This document shows, in pieces, positions 24,890 through 33,247 of a stretch of DNA of 39,566 nt (positions are counted from its first letter, which is position 1; every line of letters starts with the position of its first letter). Location: assembly GCA_020630635.1 (NCBI GenBank), contig JAHDBB010000002.1, positions 1 to 39,566 of the forward strand, in the 5' to 3' direction. Source of the DNA: Chitinophagales bacterium (lineage in GTDB: Bacteria; Bacteroidota; Bacteroidia; Chitinophagales; UBA2359). The notes under the pieces are model-generated. The model saw only the letters and a list, made by a program, of their open reading frames with translations, did no database searches and was not told the DNA's origin. A program made the position numbers and the translations under genes.

Positions 24890-25495
24890 ATGGCAACCAA
24901 AAATCTATCTGAATACAATCCCGACTTTATACCCAATGCCTCCGAGATGTCATTTGGCATTGTAGTAGCAGACTGGAATCATGAGATAACCCATACCCTA
25001 CTCAAAGGCTGTCATGACACCTTAGTCAAACACGGAGCCAATCCCGATTACATCAAAACCATCCATGTACCTGGCAGTTATGAACTTCCCAAAGGAGCCG
25101 CTTGGCTTGCCCAACACTCTTGGAGAGACAAAGAAGATCAAATTGCTTCTGCCGATGCAGTCATCATCTTAGGTTGTGTAATTACAGGCGAAACTCGTCA
25201 TGACGAATACATCTGTAATGCTGTCTCACAAGGACTCATGCAACTTAATCTAGCACACGAAATTCCCTTCGTATTTGGATTATTGACCCCTCGCAACCTA
25301 GAGCAAGCCCAAGACAGAGCAGGTGGAAAATACGGTAACAAGGGAGTCGAGGCAGCAGTGACAGCCATCAAAATGGTCGCTACTCATAACCAAATTATCG
25401 ACGAAGACGTTTTTGCAAGTGAAGACGGCTGGTTTTTTGATGATTTTTTGAACGATTTTGACGACGAAGATGTTGATGGATTTGGGCTCAATTAA
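24890..25495 (+). CDS. ribH: 6,7-dimethyl-8-ribityllumazine synthase
   Basis: This 201-residue enzyme condenses 5-amino-6-ribitylaminouracil with dihydroxybutanone phosphate in riboflavin synthesis and normally assembles into 60-mer or pentamer shells. Family motifs are SFGIVVADWNHEIT, HVPGSYELPKGA, DAVIILGCVITGETRHDEYICNAVSQGL and PFVFGLLTPRNLEQAQDRAGGKYGNKGVEAAVTA. The enzyme is normally about 155-165 residues; here about 35 extra residues form an acidic C-terminal tail (EDVFASEDGWFFDDFLNDFDDEDVDGFGLN). No FMN riboswitch is visible upstream and no other rib gene is adjacent. Confidence 0.94.
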   Translation: MATKNLSEYNPDFIPNASEMSFGIVVADWNHEITHTLLKGCHDTLVKHGANPDYIKTIHVPGSYELPKGAAWLAQHSWRDKEDQIASADAVIILGCVITGETRHDEYICNAVSQGLMQLNLAHEIPFVFGLLTPRNLEQAQDRAGGKYGNKGVEAAVTAIKMVATHNQIIDEDVFASEDGWFFDDFLNDFDDEDVDGFGLN

Positions 25496-25535
25496 ATTTC
25501 CTTTAAAATTTCATGCTTTTTTAAAGAAAAAAATA

Positions 25536-25543
25536 TACCTTTG
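25536..25543 (+). promoter_or_regulatory. -7 element of the tRNA gene
   Basis: TACCTTTG, a perfect TAnnTTTG, lies 14 bp before the tRNA 5' end. Confidence 0.6.
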
Positions 25544-25557
25544 CAAACCATTTTTTT

Positions 25558-25631
25558 GGCGTGGTAGCTCAGTTGGTTAGAGCGTCGGATTCATAACCCG
25601 GAGGTCGAGAGTTCAAATCTCTCCCACGCCA
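25558..25631 (+). tRNA. tRNA-Met (CAT anticodon), elongator-type
   Basis: A cloverleaf is readable: acceptor GGCGTGG/CCACGCC, D-arm GCTCAGTTGGTTAGAGC, anticodon loop TTCATAA, and T-arm GAGAGTTCAAATCTCTC. The 3' CCA is not encoded. The paired G1-C72 argues against an initiator tRNA. A lysidine-modified tRNA-Ile with a CAT anticodon cannot be excluded by eye. Confidence 0.92.
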
Positions 25632-25645
25632 CTATATTTTTCTTG

Positions 25646-25685
25646 ACTCCTTATTTGAAATTGATTCAAATAAGGAGTTTTTTTA
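25646..25685 (+). terminator. Terminator of the tRNA gene
   Basis: A perfect 14-bp stem ACTCCTTATTTGAA/TTCAAATAAGGAGT with a five-base loop and seven Ts. Confidence 0.92.
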
Positions 25686-25933
25686 TATCCTTTTCTCCCG
25701 CATAAATTTCTGATTTTCAACAAAGTAAACCTTCCTCATATATTATCATTTTTATCCTATACAACCAAATGAGTATATATTTTATCTTACATTTAGTCTA
25801 TATTTAGAAAAATTTAATCTATCTTCAATACGCATTTAGGAGTCTTCTTCAAAATGTTAAGAACCCATCATACCCATTACCATACAATTATTGCCCACCT
25901 TAAAACCTTTGAAGTAGTTGTGTCTCTCCCAAA

Positions 25934-26070
25934 TAGCCCCGATAGCAGTGGTATCGCTGTTATGGGTTTAGGATCACAAGTCAAAAAGACTTGCGGTAGA
26001 GCTTGGCAACAGCGATAAGAACGAATAGCGGGACTTGCCATTGCGATGAAAGAATAACTGTTCGCTCCTA
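25934..26070 (+). repeat. Dispersed structured element, copy 9 (type A)
   Basis: AGCCCCGATAGCAGTGGTATCGCTGTT...AACAGCGATAAGAACGAATAGCGGGAC; a 10-bp inner stem and the same side hairpin as copy 5 (CAAGTCAAAAAGACTTG). The remaining part of 25686-26150 is AT-rich with no gene seen. Confidence 0.87.
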
Positions 26071-26150
26071 AAAATCAAAATCATACTTTACTTCATTCTT
26101 TAAGATGAAGAAAAAAATAACGAGCATTTTTTAACACATAAATTAAATTT

Positions 26151-29126
26151 ATGAGGAAAATTATTTTACAAATTACCACTTGTCTAATAATGCTACTGCT
26201 TTTTAGCTCCAGTACTTTATTAGCACAATTTACGGTATCAGGAACAGTGACTGATGCCAATGACGAACCATTGATTGGGGTTTCAATAGTCGTCAAAAAT
26301 ACCAACATCGGTACCATTACCGATCTTGATGGAAAATACACCTTAAATTCTCCCAAAGAAAATCCGACATTGGTTTATACTTATATTGGTTATACCACCG
26401 AAGAAGTCGAAGCAACTACTGGAACATTGGATATGCTTTTAAAAGAAGACATCGCTAATTTGGAAGAAGTAGTTGTCACAGGTCTGGCAAGTTCGGTCAA
26501 AAGAAGCAACTCTGCCAACTCCGTCGCCGCTATCTCTTCTAAGGAATTGACCGAAATCACCAATCAATCTACGATGGATGGGGCATTATATGGAAAGTTC
26601 AAAGGCGCCAATATCAACGCCAACTCAGGCGCACCAGGTGGTGGTCTTTCGATAAAATTAAGAGGGCTAACTTCTATCAATGGAAACAATCAACCACTTT
26701 ACATTATTGATGGGGTCTATATGGATAACAGTGCCATTCCTGCCGAATTGAATGTCGTTTCAGCAGCAGGAGCAGGAGGAAGCCAAGTGAGTCAGGACAA
26801 TCCAAGTAACCGTATCGCTGACCTTGATCCTGAAGACATCGCTAATATCGAAATTCTAAAAGGAGCTTCTGCTGCCGCCATCTACGGTTCAAGAGCCGCA
26901 GGAGGTGTTGTGCTTATCACTACTAAAAGAGGGGAAGCAGGTAAGACAAAGGTTAGACTTTCTCAAAACATCGGTTTTACCCAAATGCTCAATCCTTTGG
27001 GAACCCGTGATTGGGATGTTGAAAAAATCAAAGCACAGTTTGGAACAGATGATGATCCTGATGCAACTCTTCATGTGAATGCCTTTAATGCTGCACAATC
27101 TGCTGGAAACATTATGGATTATGAACAAGAACTCTATGGTCACAGAGGCTTACTATCAACCTCTCGTGTCAGCGTTTCTGGAGGAACCAACACCACTAAA
27201 TTCTTTGCAGGATTGACAAGAAAAGATGATGAAGGAATTGTAGAAAATACAGGCTATGAAAAAACATCTGTTCGCCTAAACATTGATCACAAATTAGGAA
27301 AGCTAGTAGATATCGCCCTTAGTTCCAATTTTGTAAACTCTTCTGCTGATAGAGGTTTTTTCAACAACGATAATAGCGGAACAACAATGGGAGTATCTTT
27401 TATCAGTACGCCTTCTTGGGCACAACTCTTACCAGATAACGACGGAATTTATCCCGATAACCCTTATGGAACCTCCAACTTCTTACAAACAAGAGATTTA
27501 ATTACCAATAATGAATCCGTCAATCGACTTATTTCAGGAGCTATTTTGACCTTCAAATTATTCAATACAGACAATCAATCTCTAAAATTAGTGACAAGAG
27601 GTGGAGTAGATAATTATACTTTAAATACAACAGCTATCTTTCCCAACTCGCTACAATTTATGAAGCCTTCTAATGAAGGAGTCAATGGTACGACAGTACA
27701 AGGAAATACCGTTAACACCAATGCCAATATTGCAGCTTTCTTGGTTCATTCTTTCTTTACCAATAGCAATTTGACATTTAGAACTCAATTGGGCTTGACA
27801 GCAGAAAACTTTAATCGAAACACCATTATTGGTACTTCCATTAATTTGAATGGTTCTCAAACCAACTTAGATCAGGGAGGTAGTCGTAATACTTTGCAAA
27901 ACAGAATTATCCAAAAAGATAGAGGCTTCCTTGTTCAAGAAGAAATTAATTATGCTGACCGCATTTTAGCCACCATTGGTTTAAGAGCTGATAAGTCTTC
28001 TAACAATGGAGATCCCAACCAACTTTATTTTTATCCAAAAGCTTCTTTAGCGGTCAACATTCATAAATTTCAACCATTGGGATTACTAAGTCAATTGAAA
28101 GTAAGAGGAGCTTATGGTCAATCAGGTAACTTTGCATTATTTGGGGACAAATATACATCCTTCAGTAGTATCGTAATTGACGGATTGCTTTCTTCTGAAA
28201 TCAACAATTTGTTAGGCAATCCAGATGTAGAACCAGAAAGACAAACTGAGTTAGAATTTGGTGTTGATATTGGTTTATTAGAAAATGGGGTAGTTTTAGA
28301 TGCAACCTATTATATTAAAACGGTTAAAGATTTACTACTTCGTGCCAACATTCCTAGTTCATCAGGTTTTGATCAAAAGGTAGTCAATGGTGCCGATTTA
28401 GAGAATAGAGGCTTTGAGTTGGGATTAAACTTGACGCTTATCAATGAAAGAGACTTGGGTTGGAATCACCGTATTGGTTTTTGGAGAAATCAATCTAAAG
28501 TTACTCGTTTAGATATCCCAGCTTACAATACAGGAGCATTTGGTGCCACATTGGGAACTTTCCGAATTGAAGAAGGACAAAGTGCTACACAAATTGTCGG
28601 TATTGATCCTGATGCAGACGAAACAGGCATCAAGGTTTTGGGTAATGCTGAACCTGATTTCAATATGTCTTTCTTCAACACCATGCGTTTCAAAGGTTTT
28701 GATTTTTCTTTCTTATGCCACTGGAAAAAAGGCGGCGACAATGTGAACTTAACCACTTTATTAACTGATCTTAATGGTACAAGTCCTGACTATGATGATA
28801 CAGGTTTAGATCCAGAAGGAGCTTTAACCAATGGTTCTTATCGTCTGAGTCAATTAGGATCATCAGCCAGCGTTTTTGTAGAAGATGCTTCCTATTTCCG
28901 TCTTCGAGAGATTGGTTTATTCTACAATGTTCCTCGTTCTATTTTTAAAGATGTGGTCGGCTTAAGAGTTGGGGTTTCGGCTTACAATGCCCTTAACTTC
29001 TTCAACTACAATAGCTACGATCCAGAGGTATCTAACTTTGGTGGTCAAGGGCTTTCGTCAGGAGTAGAAGTGACACCTTTCCCATCGTCTAAACGCTTTA
29101 ATTTCCATATTTCCGCTTCTTTCTAA
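26151..29126 (+). CDS. SusC/RagA-family TonB-dependent outer membrane transporter
   Basis: This 991-residue protein has a signal peptide (MRKIILQITTCLIMLLLFSSSTLLAQ). A carboxypeptidase-regulatory-like domain lies at about 27-105 (VSGTVTDANDEPLIGVSIVVKNTNIGTITDLDGKYTL). A TonB-box-like EEVVVTG is followed by a plug with GGLSIKLRGLTSINGNNQPLYIIDG and ILKGASAAAIYGSRAAGGVVLITTKRG, then a long beta-barrel ending in the aromatic C-terminus FNFHISASF. It imports a large ligand, typically oligosaccharide or peptide, with the SusD-type lipoprotein encoded downstream. No glycosidase, sigma/anti-sigma pair or sensor is adjacent, so the ligand cannot be predicted. Confidence 0.94.
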   Translation: MRKIILQITTCLIMLLLFSSSTLLAQFTVSGTVTDANDEPLIGVSIVVKNTNIGTITDLDGKYTLNSPKENPTLVYTYIGYTTEEVEATTGTLDMLLKEDIANLEEVVVTGLASSVKRSNSANSVAAISSKELTEITNQSTMDGALYGKFKGANINANSGAPGGGLSIKLRGLTSINGNNQPLYIIDGVYMDNSAIPAELNVVSAAGAGGSQVSQDNPSNRIADLDPEDIANIEILKGASAAAIYGSRAAGGVVLITTKRGEAGKTKVRLSQNIGFTQMLNPLGTRDWDVEKIKAQFGTDDDPDATLHVNAFNAAQSAGNIMDYEQELYGHRGLLSTSRVSVSGGTNTTKFFAGLTRKDDEGIVENTGYEKTSVRLNIDHKLGKLVDIALSSNFVNSSADRGFFNNDNSGTTMGVSFISTPSWAQLLPDNDGIYPDNPYGTSNFLQTRDLITNNESVNRLISGAILTFKLFNTDNQSLKLVTRGGVDNYTLNTTAIFPNSLQFMKPSNEGVNGTTVQGNTVNTNANIAAFLVHSFFTNSNLTFRTQLGLTAENFNRNTIIGTSINLNGSQTNLDQGGSRNTLQNRIIQKDRGFLVQEEINYADRILATIGLRADKSSNNGDPNQLYFYPKASLAVNIHKFQPLGLLSQLKVRGAYGQSGNFALFGDKYTSFSSIVIDGLLSSEINNLLGNPDVEPERQTELEFGVDIGLLENGVVLDATYYIKTVKDLLLRANIPSSSGFDQKVVNGADLENRGFELGLNLTLINERDLGWNHRIGFWRNQSKVTRLDIPAYNTGAFGATLGTFRIEEGQSATQIVGIDPDADETGIKVLGNAEPDFNMSFFNTMRFKGFDFSFLCHWKKGGDNVNLTTLLTDLNGTSPDYDDTGLDPEGALTNGSYRLSQLGSSASVFVEDASYFRLREIGLFYNVPRSIFKDVVGLRVGVSAYNALNFFNYNSYDPEVSNFGGQGLSSGVEVTPFPSSKRFNFHISASF

Positions 29127-29251
29127 TTGAATCTATTCTTTGAGAAATAGATGGAAGACGAAACTTGTTCAAAATGATTGAGTAACAACGATTGAACTTT
29201 TGAAGAATGTTTCTTTTTCTCTCAATATCTATTTACACAAAGAAGATTTTT

Positions 29252-29391
29252 AAGCAGAGAACGGTTATTACTCTTTCATCGTGATGGGTCTCCCCGCTAT
29301 ACGCTCTTATGCATGCAGCCTAGCTCTATCGCAAGTCTTTTCGACTTGTGATTCAAAGCTACTTGCATTCATACCGCTACTATCGGGTCTA
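29252..29391 (-). repeat. Dispersed structured element, copy 10 (type B), inside the SusC-SusD gap
   Basis: Reverse-strand TAGACCCGATAGTAGCGGTATGAATGCA...GCATAAGAGCGTATAGCGGGGAGACC; inner stem TATGAATGCA/TGCATGCATA with one mismatch. It occupies most of the 415-bp gap (29127-29541) between genes expected to be co-transcribed. Confidence 0.85.
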
Positions 29392-29541
29392 GTTGGTCAA
29401 GGAAAGTACTCCTTAGTACCAAAAAGATTAAATTCTAATGTCAAAATCCTAAATTCAAAAAAGTATCAGCAGAACAGTAAGTCACCAGTCACTTATCACC
29501 TGTCACTACTTACCCATCACAAAAAATCAAAATCTTAAAAA

Positions 29542-30861
29542 ATGAATATACCAAATAAAATTTTTCTTATAAGTTCCATACTCTTTCTCTGTCTATTCAC
29601 GGCATGTGAATTAGACGAAGTTCCCAATCCCAACGGTCCAAACTTGAATGACATTTTAGCAGATGCCACCATTCCAGAACTCAACGCTACTGCTATTGGA
29701 ATTGAAGGATTAATGAGAAAAGATCTCGGATTTTACTACGATGCAGTTAGTATTATAGGGCGAGATTATTACTACTTCACAGGTTCCGATCCTCGTTACA
29801 CAGCAGACCTCTTAGGGGGTGGCGAATCCGTACTAGACAACAACACTTTTTATACGACTCGTTCTTTTTCAGGTCGCTATGCGGCTGTCAAAAATGCCAA
29901 TATTCTTTTAGAAGCAGTGGACAATTCTACTGCTCCATTGAACCCTGAAGATATAGAAGGGTACAAGGGTTTCGCCAAAACACTTCAAGCTTACCAACTT
30001 TTACTCAACCTTAACATGCAATATGATAATGGTGTTCGAGTAGATGTATCAGACCCTGACAATTTAGGTCCTTTTATAACAACCTATCTTCCTGCTCTTG
30101 ATGCTATTATTGAAATCTTGGATGAAGGTTATGAGTTCCTAACTTCCGAAGATTCCAACTTTCTATTCGAGTTATCTTCTGGTTTTGCAGGTTTCAATAA
30201 TCCAGAAACCTTTGCTCAATTTAATAGAGCTTTGGCTGCCAGAATGCATCTCTATCAAGGAGATTATGCAGCAACTTTAACCGCCTTAGACAATTCATTC
30301 TTAGATTTAGGTGGTTCACTTGAAACAGGGGTTTCACATTCTTTTTCATCCGTTGGTGGAGATGTGGTAAATCCTGTATTTCGAGCAACCAATCAATCTG
30401 ATGCTTTAGTCGCTCATCCTTCTTACCTCACAGATATTCGAGAAGGTGATGCGAGAATCAATAAAGTGGCAGAACGCAATGCCTCTATTGCTTTAGATGA
30501 TTTATCTGGAACACATGATGTGGTTGTTTTCTCTTCACAAGATTCGGATATACCGATCATCAATAATGAGGAGTTAATTCTCATTTATGCAGAAGCCAAT
30601 CTTCAAAATGGCAATACGGGTGAAGCAGTGGCGGCTTTGGATGCTGTCTTAACTGGCAATGGATTAGATGCCTATAGTGGAGATATGGATGCAGCTTCTT
30701 TGACCAATGAGTTGATTTACAATAGACGTTATTCTCTTTTCTCATTGGGACATAGATGGGTGGATATGAGACGTTGGGGCTTACTTGACCAATTACCGAT
30801 GGATCGTGATGAAGATGATGTCTGGGTACAATTTCCTCGCCCTGCTACGGAGGAAGAATAG
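29542..30861 (+). CDS. SusD/RagB-family outer membrane lipoprotein
   Basis: This 439-residue lipoprotein has a lipobox after the hydrophobic core (LFLCLFTAC, lipid on Cys22) and ELDEVPNPNGPN as the start of the mature chain. SusD-fold features include YYDAVSIIGRDYYYFTGSD, the TPR-like helices AAVKNANILLEAVDNS and YKGFAKTLQAYQLLLNLNMQYDNGVRV, and the C-terminal NNEELILIYAEANLQNGNTGEAVAALDAV and YNRRYSLFSLGHRWVDMRRWG. It caps the SusC-type transporter encoded upstream and binds its ligand at the cell surface. It is somewhat short for the family (usually about 480-600). Confidence 0.9.
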   Translation: MNIPNKIFLISSILFLCLFTACELDEVPNPNGPNLNDILADATIPELNATAIGIEGLMRKDLGFYYDAVSIIGRDYYYFTGSDPRYTADLLGGGESVLDNNTFYTTRSFSGRYAAVKNANILLEAVDNSTAPLNPEDIEGYKGFAKTLQAYQLLLNLNMQYDNGVRVDVSDPDNLGPFITTYLPALDAIIEILDEGYEFLTSEDSNFLFELSSGFAGFNNPETFAQFNRALAARMHLYQGDYAATLTALDNSFLDLGGSLETGVSHSFSSVGGDVVNPVFRATNQSDALVAHPSYLTDIREGDARINKVAERNASIALDDLSGTHDVVVFSSQDSDIPIINNEELILIYAEANLQNGNTGEAVAALDAVLTGNGLDAYSGDMDAASLTNELIYNRRYSLFSLGHRWVDMRRWGLLDQLPMDRDEDDVWVQFPRPATEEE

Positions 30862-30883
30862 TACTTTTTTGAACTCAATGAAA

Positions 30884-30923
30884 CAACGGTGTCAGGTCTC
30901 AAAACTTGATGCCGTTTTTTTGT
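30884..30923 (+). terminator. Terminator after the SusD gene
   Basis: AACGGTGTCAGG pairs, with G-T wobbles, with CTTGATGCCGTT, followed by seven Ts. Confidence 0.8.
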
Positions 30924-30994
30924 TTTATCTACCAATTATTAACGATATTTGTCAGGATGATGTGCCGTTTGATAATAGTTGAGACCTCGACCAT

Positions 30995-31113
30995 ATAGCC
31001 CCGATAGAAGTGGTATTCGTGTTGAAGCGTTGGCTTTGGAAAACATAGCCACACGAATAAGAACGGATAGCGGGACTTTCCAATACGACGAAGATTCCAA
31101 CCTTTCGCTTCTA
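30995..31113 (+). repeat. Dispersed structured element, copy 11 (type A)
   Basis: AGCCCCGATAGAAGTGGTATTCGTGT...ACACGAATAAGAACGGATAGCGGGAC; it ends 20 bp before the next gene. Upstream flank GTTGAGACCTCGACC. Confidence 0.87.
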
Positions 31114-31132
31114 AAAATCAATCACCAAACCC

Positions 31133-32371
31133 ATGCTCAATATTTTCTTTAGTCACGCTCAACTTCAAAACGAGATTAAATCTTGGGTGGAAGAAGGCAT
31201 TATTTCATCAGAACAAGCCGAGTCTTTATACCAAAAGTATCAATTAGACAAACTGCCTTGGTATCGCAATTCCAGCTTTATATTGAGTGCAGTCGCTTTG
31301 ATATTGGTCAGTCTGGGATTGATTCTGTTGATTTCAGAAAATTGGCATCGCTTCAATATTTCGATTCGTTCTGCCATTGGACTATTTCCACTATTGATTG
31401 CTTATGGCGTAGGCTTCTATTTTTTGTACAAAGACCGAGATCAAGGAGCAGAATTAGCTTTCTTTTTAGGAAGCATCGTTTTTGGTATCAATATCTTTTT
31501 GCAAGCCCAGATTTTTCATATAGACAATTACTTTCCTGATGGCTTTAAATGGTGGCTGATTGGGGCGATTCCTGTCGCTTTATATTTTCGAGGAAATCTA
31601 CACAACTTTTTATTACAGATTCTTTTCTTTTCTTGGATTAGAATGCTTTTTATGCATGGACAATTTTCATGGTGGAGCATTTTATTATTCCTTCCTATCG
31701 TGTATTTGTGGTATCTCAAACCCAATCGTTTGCAGCATTTTTTCACTTTAATCAATGCTTTTTTATTATTGATGACAGGCTATTTCTTCTTATATCCTGA
31801 ACCTGACGAATCGTTTTTATTTTTCTTGTTTGGTACATTAGCATTGAGTAGCAGTCTCCTTGCCTTTTATCGACACCGTTTTCCCTTCTTTTTCATACGC
31901 AAACTATATGAAAGTCATTTATTACTTGTATTACTAGCCGTCTTTATTTTCACCTTTGATTTACCCATAGATCATGGCATTTCTATGGATTGGATCTCTG
32001 GCATTATTTTGGGGATTTCGCTCATCTTAGGACTGTGGAAAAGTAGATATATTCCCGAATGGTGGTGGACGTTGGGACTAACAGTAGCATTGTATTTGCT
32101 CTTGTATACAGTTAGTTCTGGTACAACAGCTTATGTTTATCTAGCTTGTAATATTCTCTTTTTAGCCCATGCTATTTGGCGAATTATTTATAGTATTCAG
32201 CATCAATATAAATACTATTTTATGTCTGGAATTGTGATGATGCTTTTATTGGCAATTGCTCGTTTTACTGATATGGAGGATTATATCATTGCGAGTATTG
32301 TATTCATTTTAGGAGGGATTTTGCTCTTATTTTTAAATAACTATTGGAACAAAAAATATGAAATATCCTAA
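31133..32371 (+). CDS. DUF2157 multi-pass membrane protein
   Basis: This 412-residue protein has an N-terminal cytoplasmic segment LQNEIKSWVEEGIISSEQAESLYQKYQ, typical of DUF2157, followed by about ten to twelve predicted helices through to residue 405. The function of the family is unknown. It overlaps the next gene by 14 bp, and DUF2157 genes are often paired with a GDYXXLXY-protein gene as here, which supports a functional unit. Confidence 0.85.
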   Translation: MLNIFFSHAQLQNEIKSWVEEGIISSEQAESLYQKYQLDKLPWYRNSSFILSAVALILVSLGLILLISENWHRFNISIRSAIGLFPLLIAYGVGFYFLYKDRDQGAELAFFLGSIVFGINIFLQAQIFHIDNYFPDGFKWWLIGAIPVALYFRGNLHNFLLQILFFSWIRMLFMHGQFSWWSILLFLPIVYLWYLKPNRLQHFFTLINAFLLLMTGYFFLYPEPDESFLFFLFGTLALSSSLLAFYRHRFPFFFIRKLYESHLLLVLLAVFIFTFDLPIDHGISMDWISGIILGISLILGLWKSRYIPEWWWTLGLTVALYLLLYTVSSGTTAYVYLACNILFLAHAIWRIIYSIQHQYKYYFMSGIVMMLLLAIARFTDMEDYIIASIVFILGGILLLFLNNYWNKKYEIS

Positions 32372-32897
32372 AGCCTTACTTTTTCCGATGATTCTATTTC
32401 AGTTGGGTATTTTAGCCTTTATGGTATTCAATGCCATGCGTCCTCTTCAAACAGGTGTACCCATTACCTTTAAAACCCAACCTGTTGATCCTCGTGATCT
32501 TATGAGAGGCAACTATGTCCGTTTAGGCTATCCTTTTAGTGAGATCAAACTCCATGAAATTGAACATAATTTACAGGAGGTAAAAGCATTTAAAGAGGGA
32601 GATGTGGGATATTTGTGGCTCCAACCTGATGGTATTTATCACAAAAGCTATAAACTCAGTAAGGCTCAACCTAATGAAAAAGACTTTCCATTTTTAAAAG
32701 TTTATATTACTGATATTTTGAGTGAATATTCTAACATTATCCGTTTAAAAGCAGGAATCGAGTCTTATTATACCGATAAAGAAAATGCTTTGGCATTGGA
32801 AACAATGCGTCGAGATGAAGAAATTACAATCAATGTGGAAGTGATGTTGGCTCCTCATGGGGTGGCTCGTATCAAAGAACTCCAGGTGGTAAAGTAA
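32358..32897 (+). CDS. GDYXXLXY-type membrane-anchored protein
   Basis: This 179-residue protein has one N-terminal helix (ALLFPMILFQLGILAFMVFNAM) and an extracytoplasmic domain. PVDPRDLMRGNYVRLGYPFSEI corresponds to the family motif, with Asn in place of the usual Asp (GNYVRLGY). It has an overlapping start with the DUF2157 gene. The role is unknown. Confidence 0.82.
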   Translation: MKYPKALLFPMILFQLGILAFMVFNAMRPLQTGVPITFKTQPVDPRDLMRGNYVRLGYPFSEIKLHEIEHNLQEVKAFKEGDVGYLWLQPDGIYHKSYKLSKAQPNEKDFPFLKVYITDILSEYSNIIRLKAGIESYYTDKENALALETMRRDEEITINVEVMLAPHGVARIKELQVVK

Positions 32898-33161
32898 ACA
32901 ACGTGAATTTTGGATTAAAATGGTGCTTTTGAGAGGTGTTTTGTAAACCGTTGTCTGTGTGTTTTGACTGCTCATTTCCTTGTCTTCGCCAGACAGGCCT
33001 TCCTTTTTCAGTCGAAAAAAAGGAAGCAAAATTCTCGCTAAATTTAATGTTCCTAGCACAAAGCCCTCGCCTCGCTACCGAAATTTAGCAAGCCAACGCT
33101 TCTTTTTCGGTTCTAACTGGAGCAGATAAAATTATGTTTATTTTCCCAAAATTGTCAGAGA
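32898..33161. other. Intergenic stretch with a possible dispersed fragment
   Basis: No convincing gene is present. The middle part (TTGTCTTCGCCAGACAGGCCTTCC... and TCTCGCTAAATTT...GAAATTTAGC) is less AT-rich than its surroundings, contains inverted words (GCTAAATTT/AAATTTAGC) and looks like dispersed repeat sequence. The minus ORF 32745-33059 running through it is probably spurious. Confidence 0.4.
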
Positions 33162-33202
33162 AAAAAAGAAAGGCTGCATCAACTTAATGACACAGCCTTT
33201 AC
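33162..33202 (-). terminator. Terminator of the Do/HtrA gene
   Basis: On the minus strand AAAGGCTG and CAGCCTTT pair around an AT-rich loop and run into CTTTTTTTC. Confidence 0.75.
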
Positions 33203-33247
33203 ATCCACCTTATGAAAAACAAAAACTAATTTTATTTATTTTTTATC

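Noticed and set aside
32745-33059. Minus-strand ORF of 104 residues
   Set aside because: It runs through the 3' end of the GDYXXLXY gene and a repeat-like intergenic stretch, with no recognisable domain and composition unlike a real gene.
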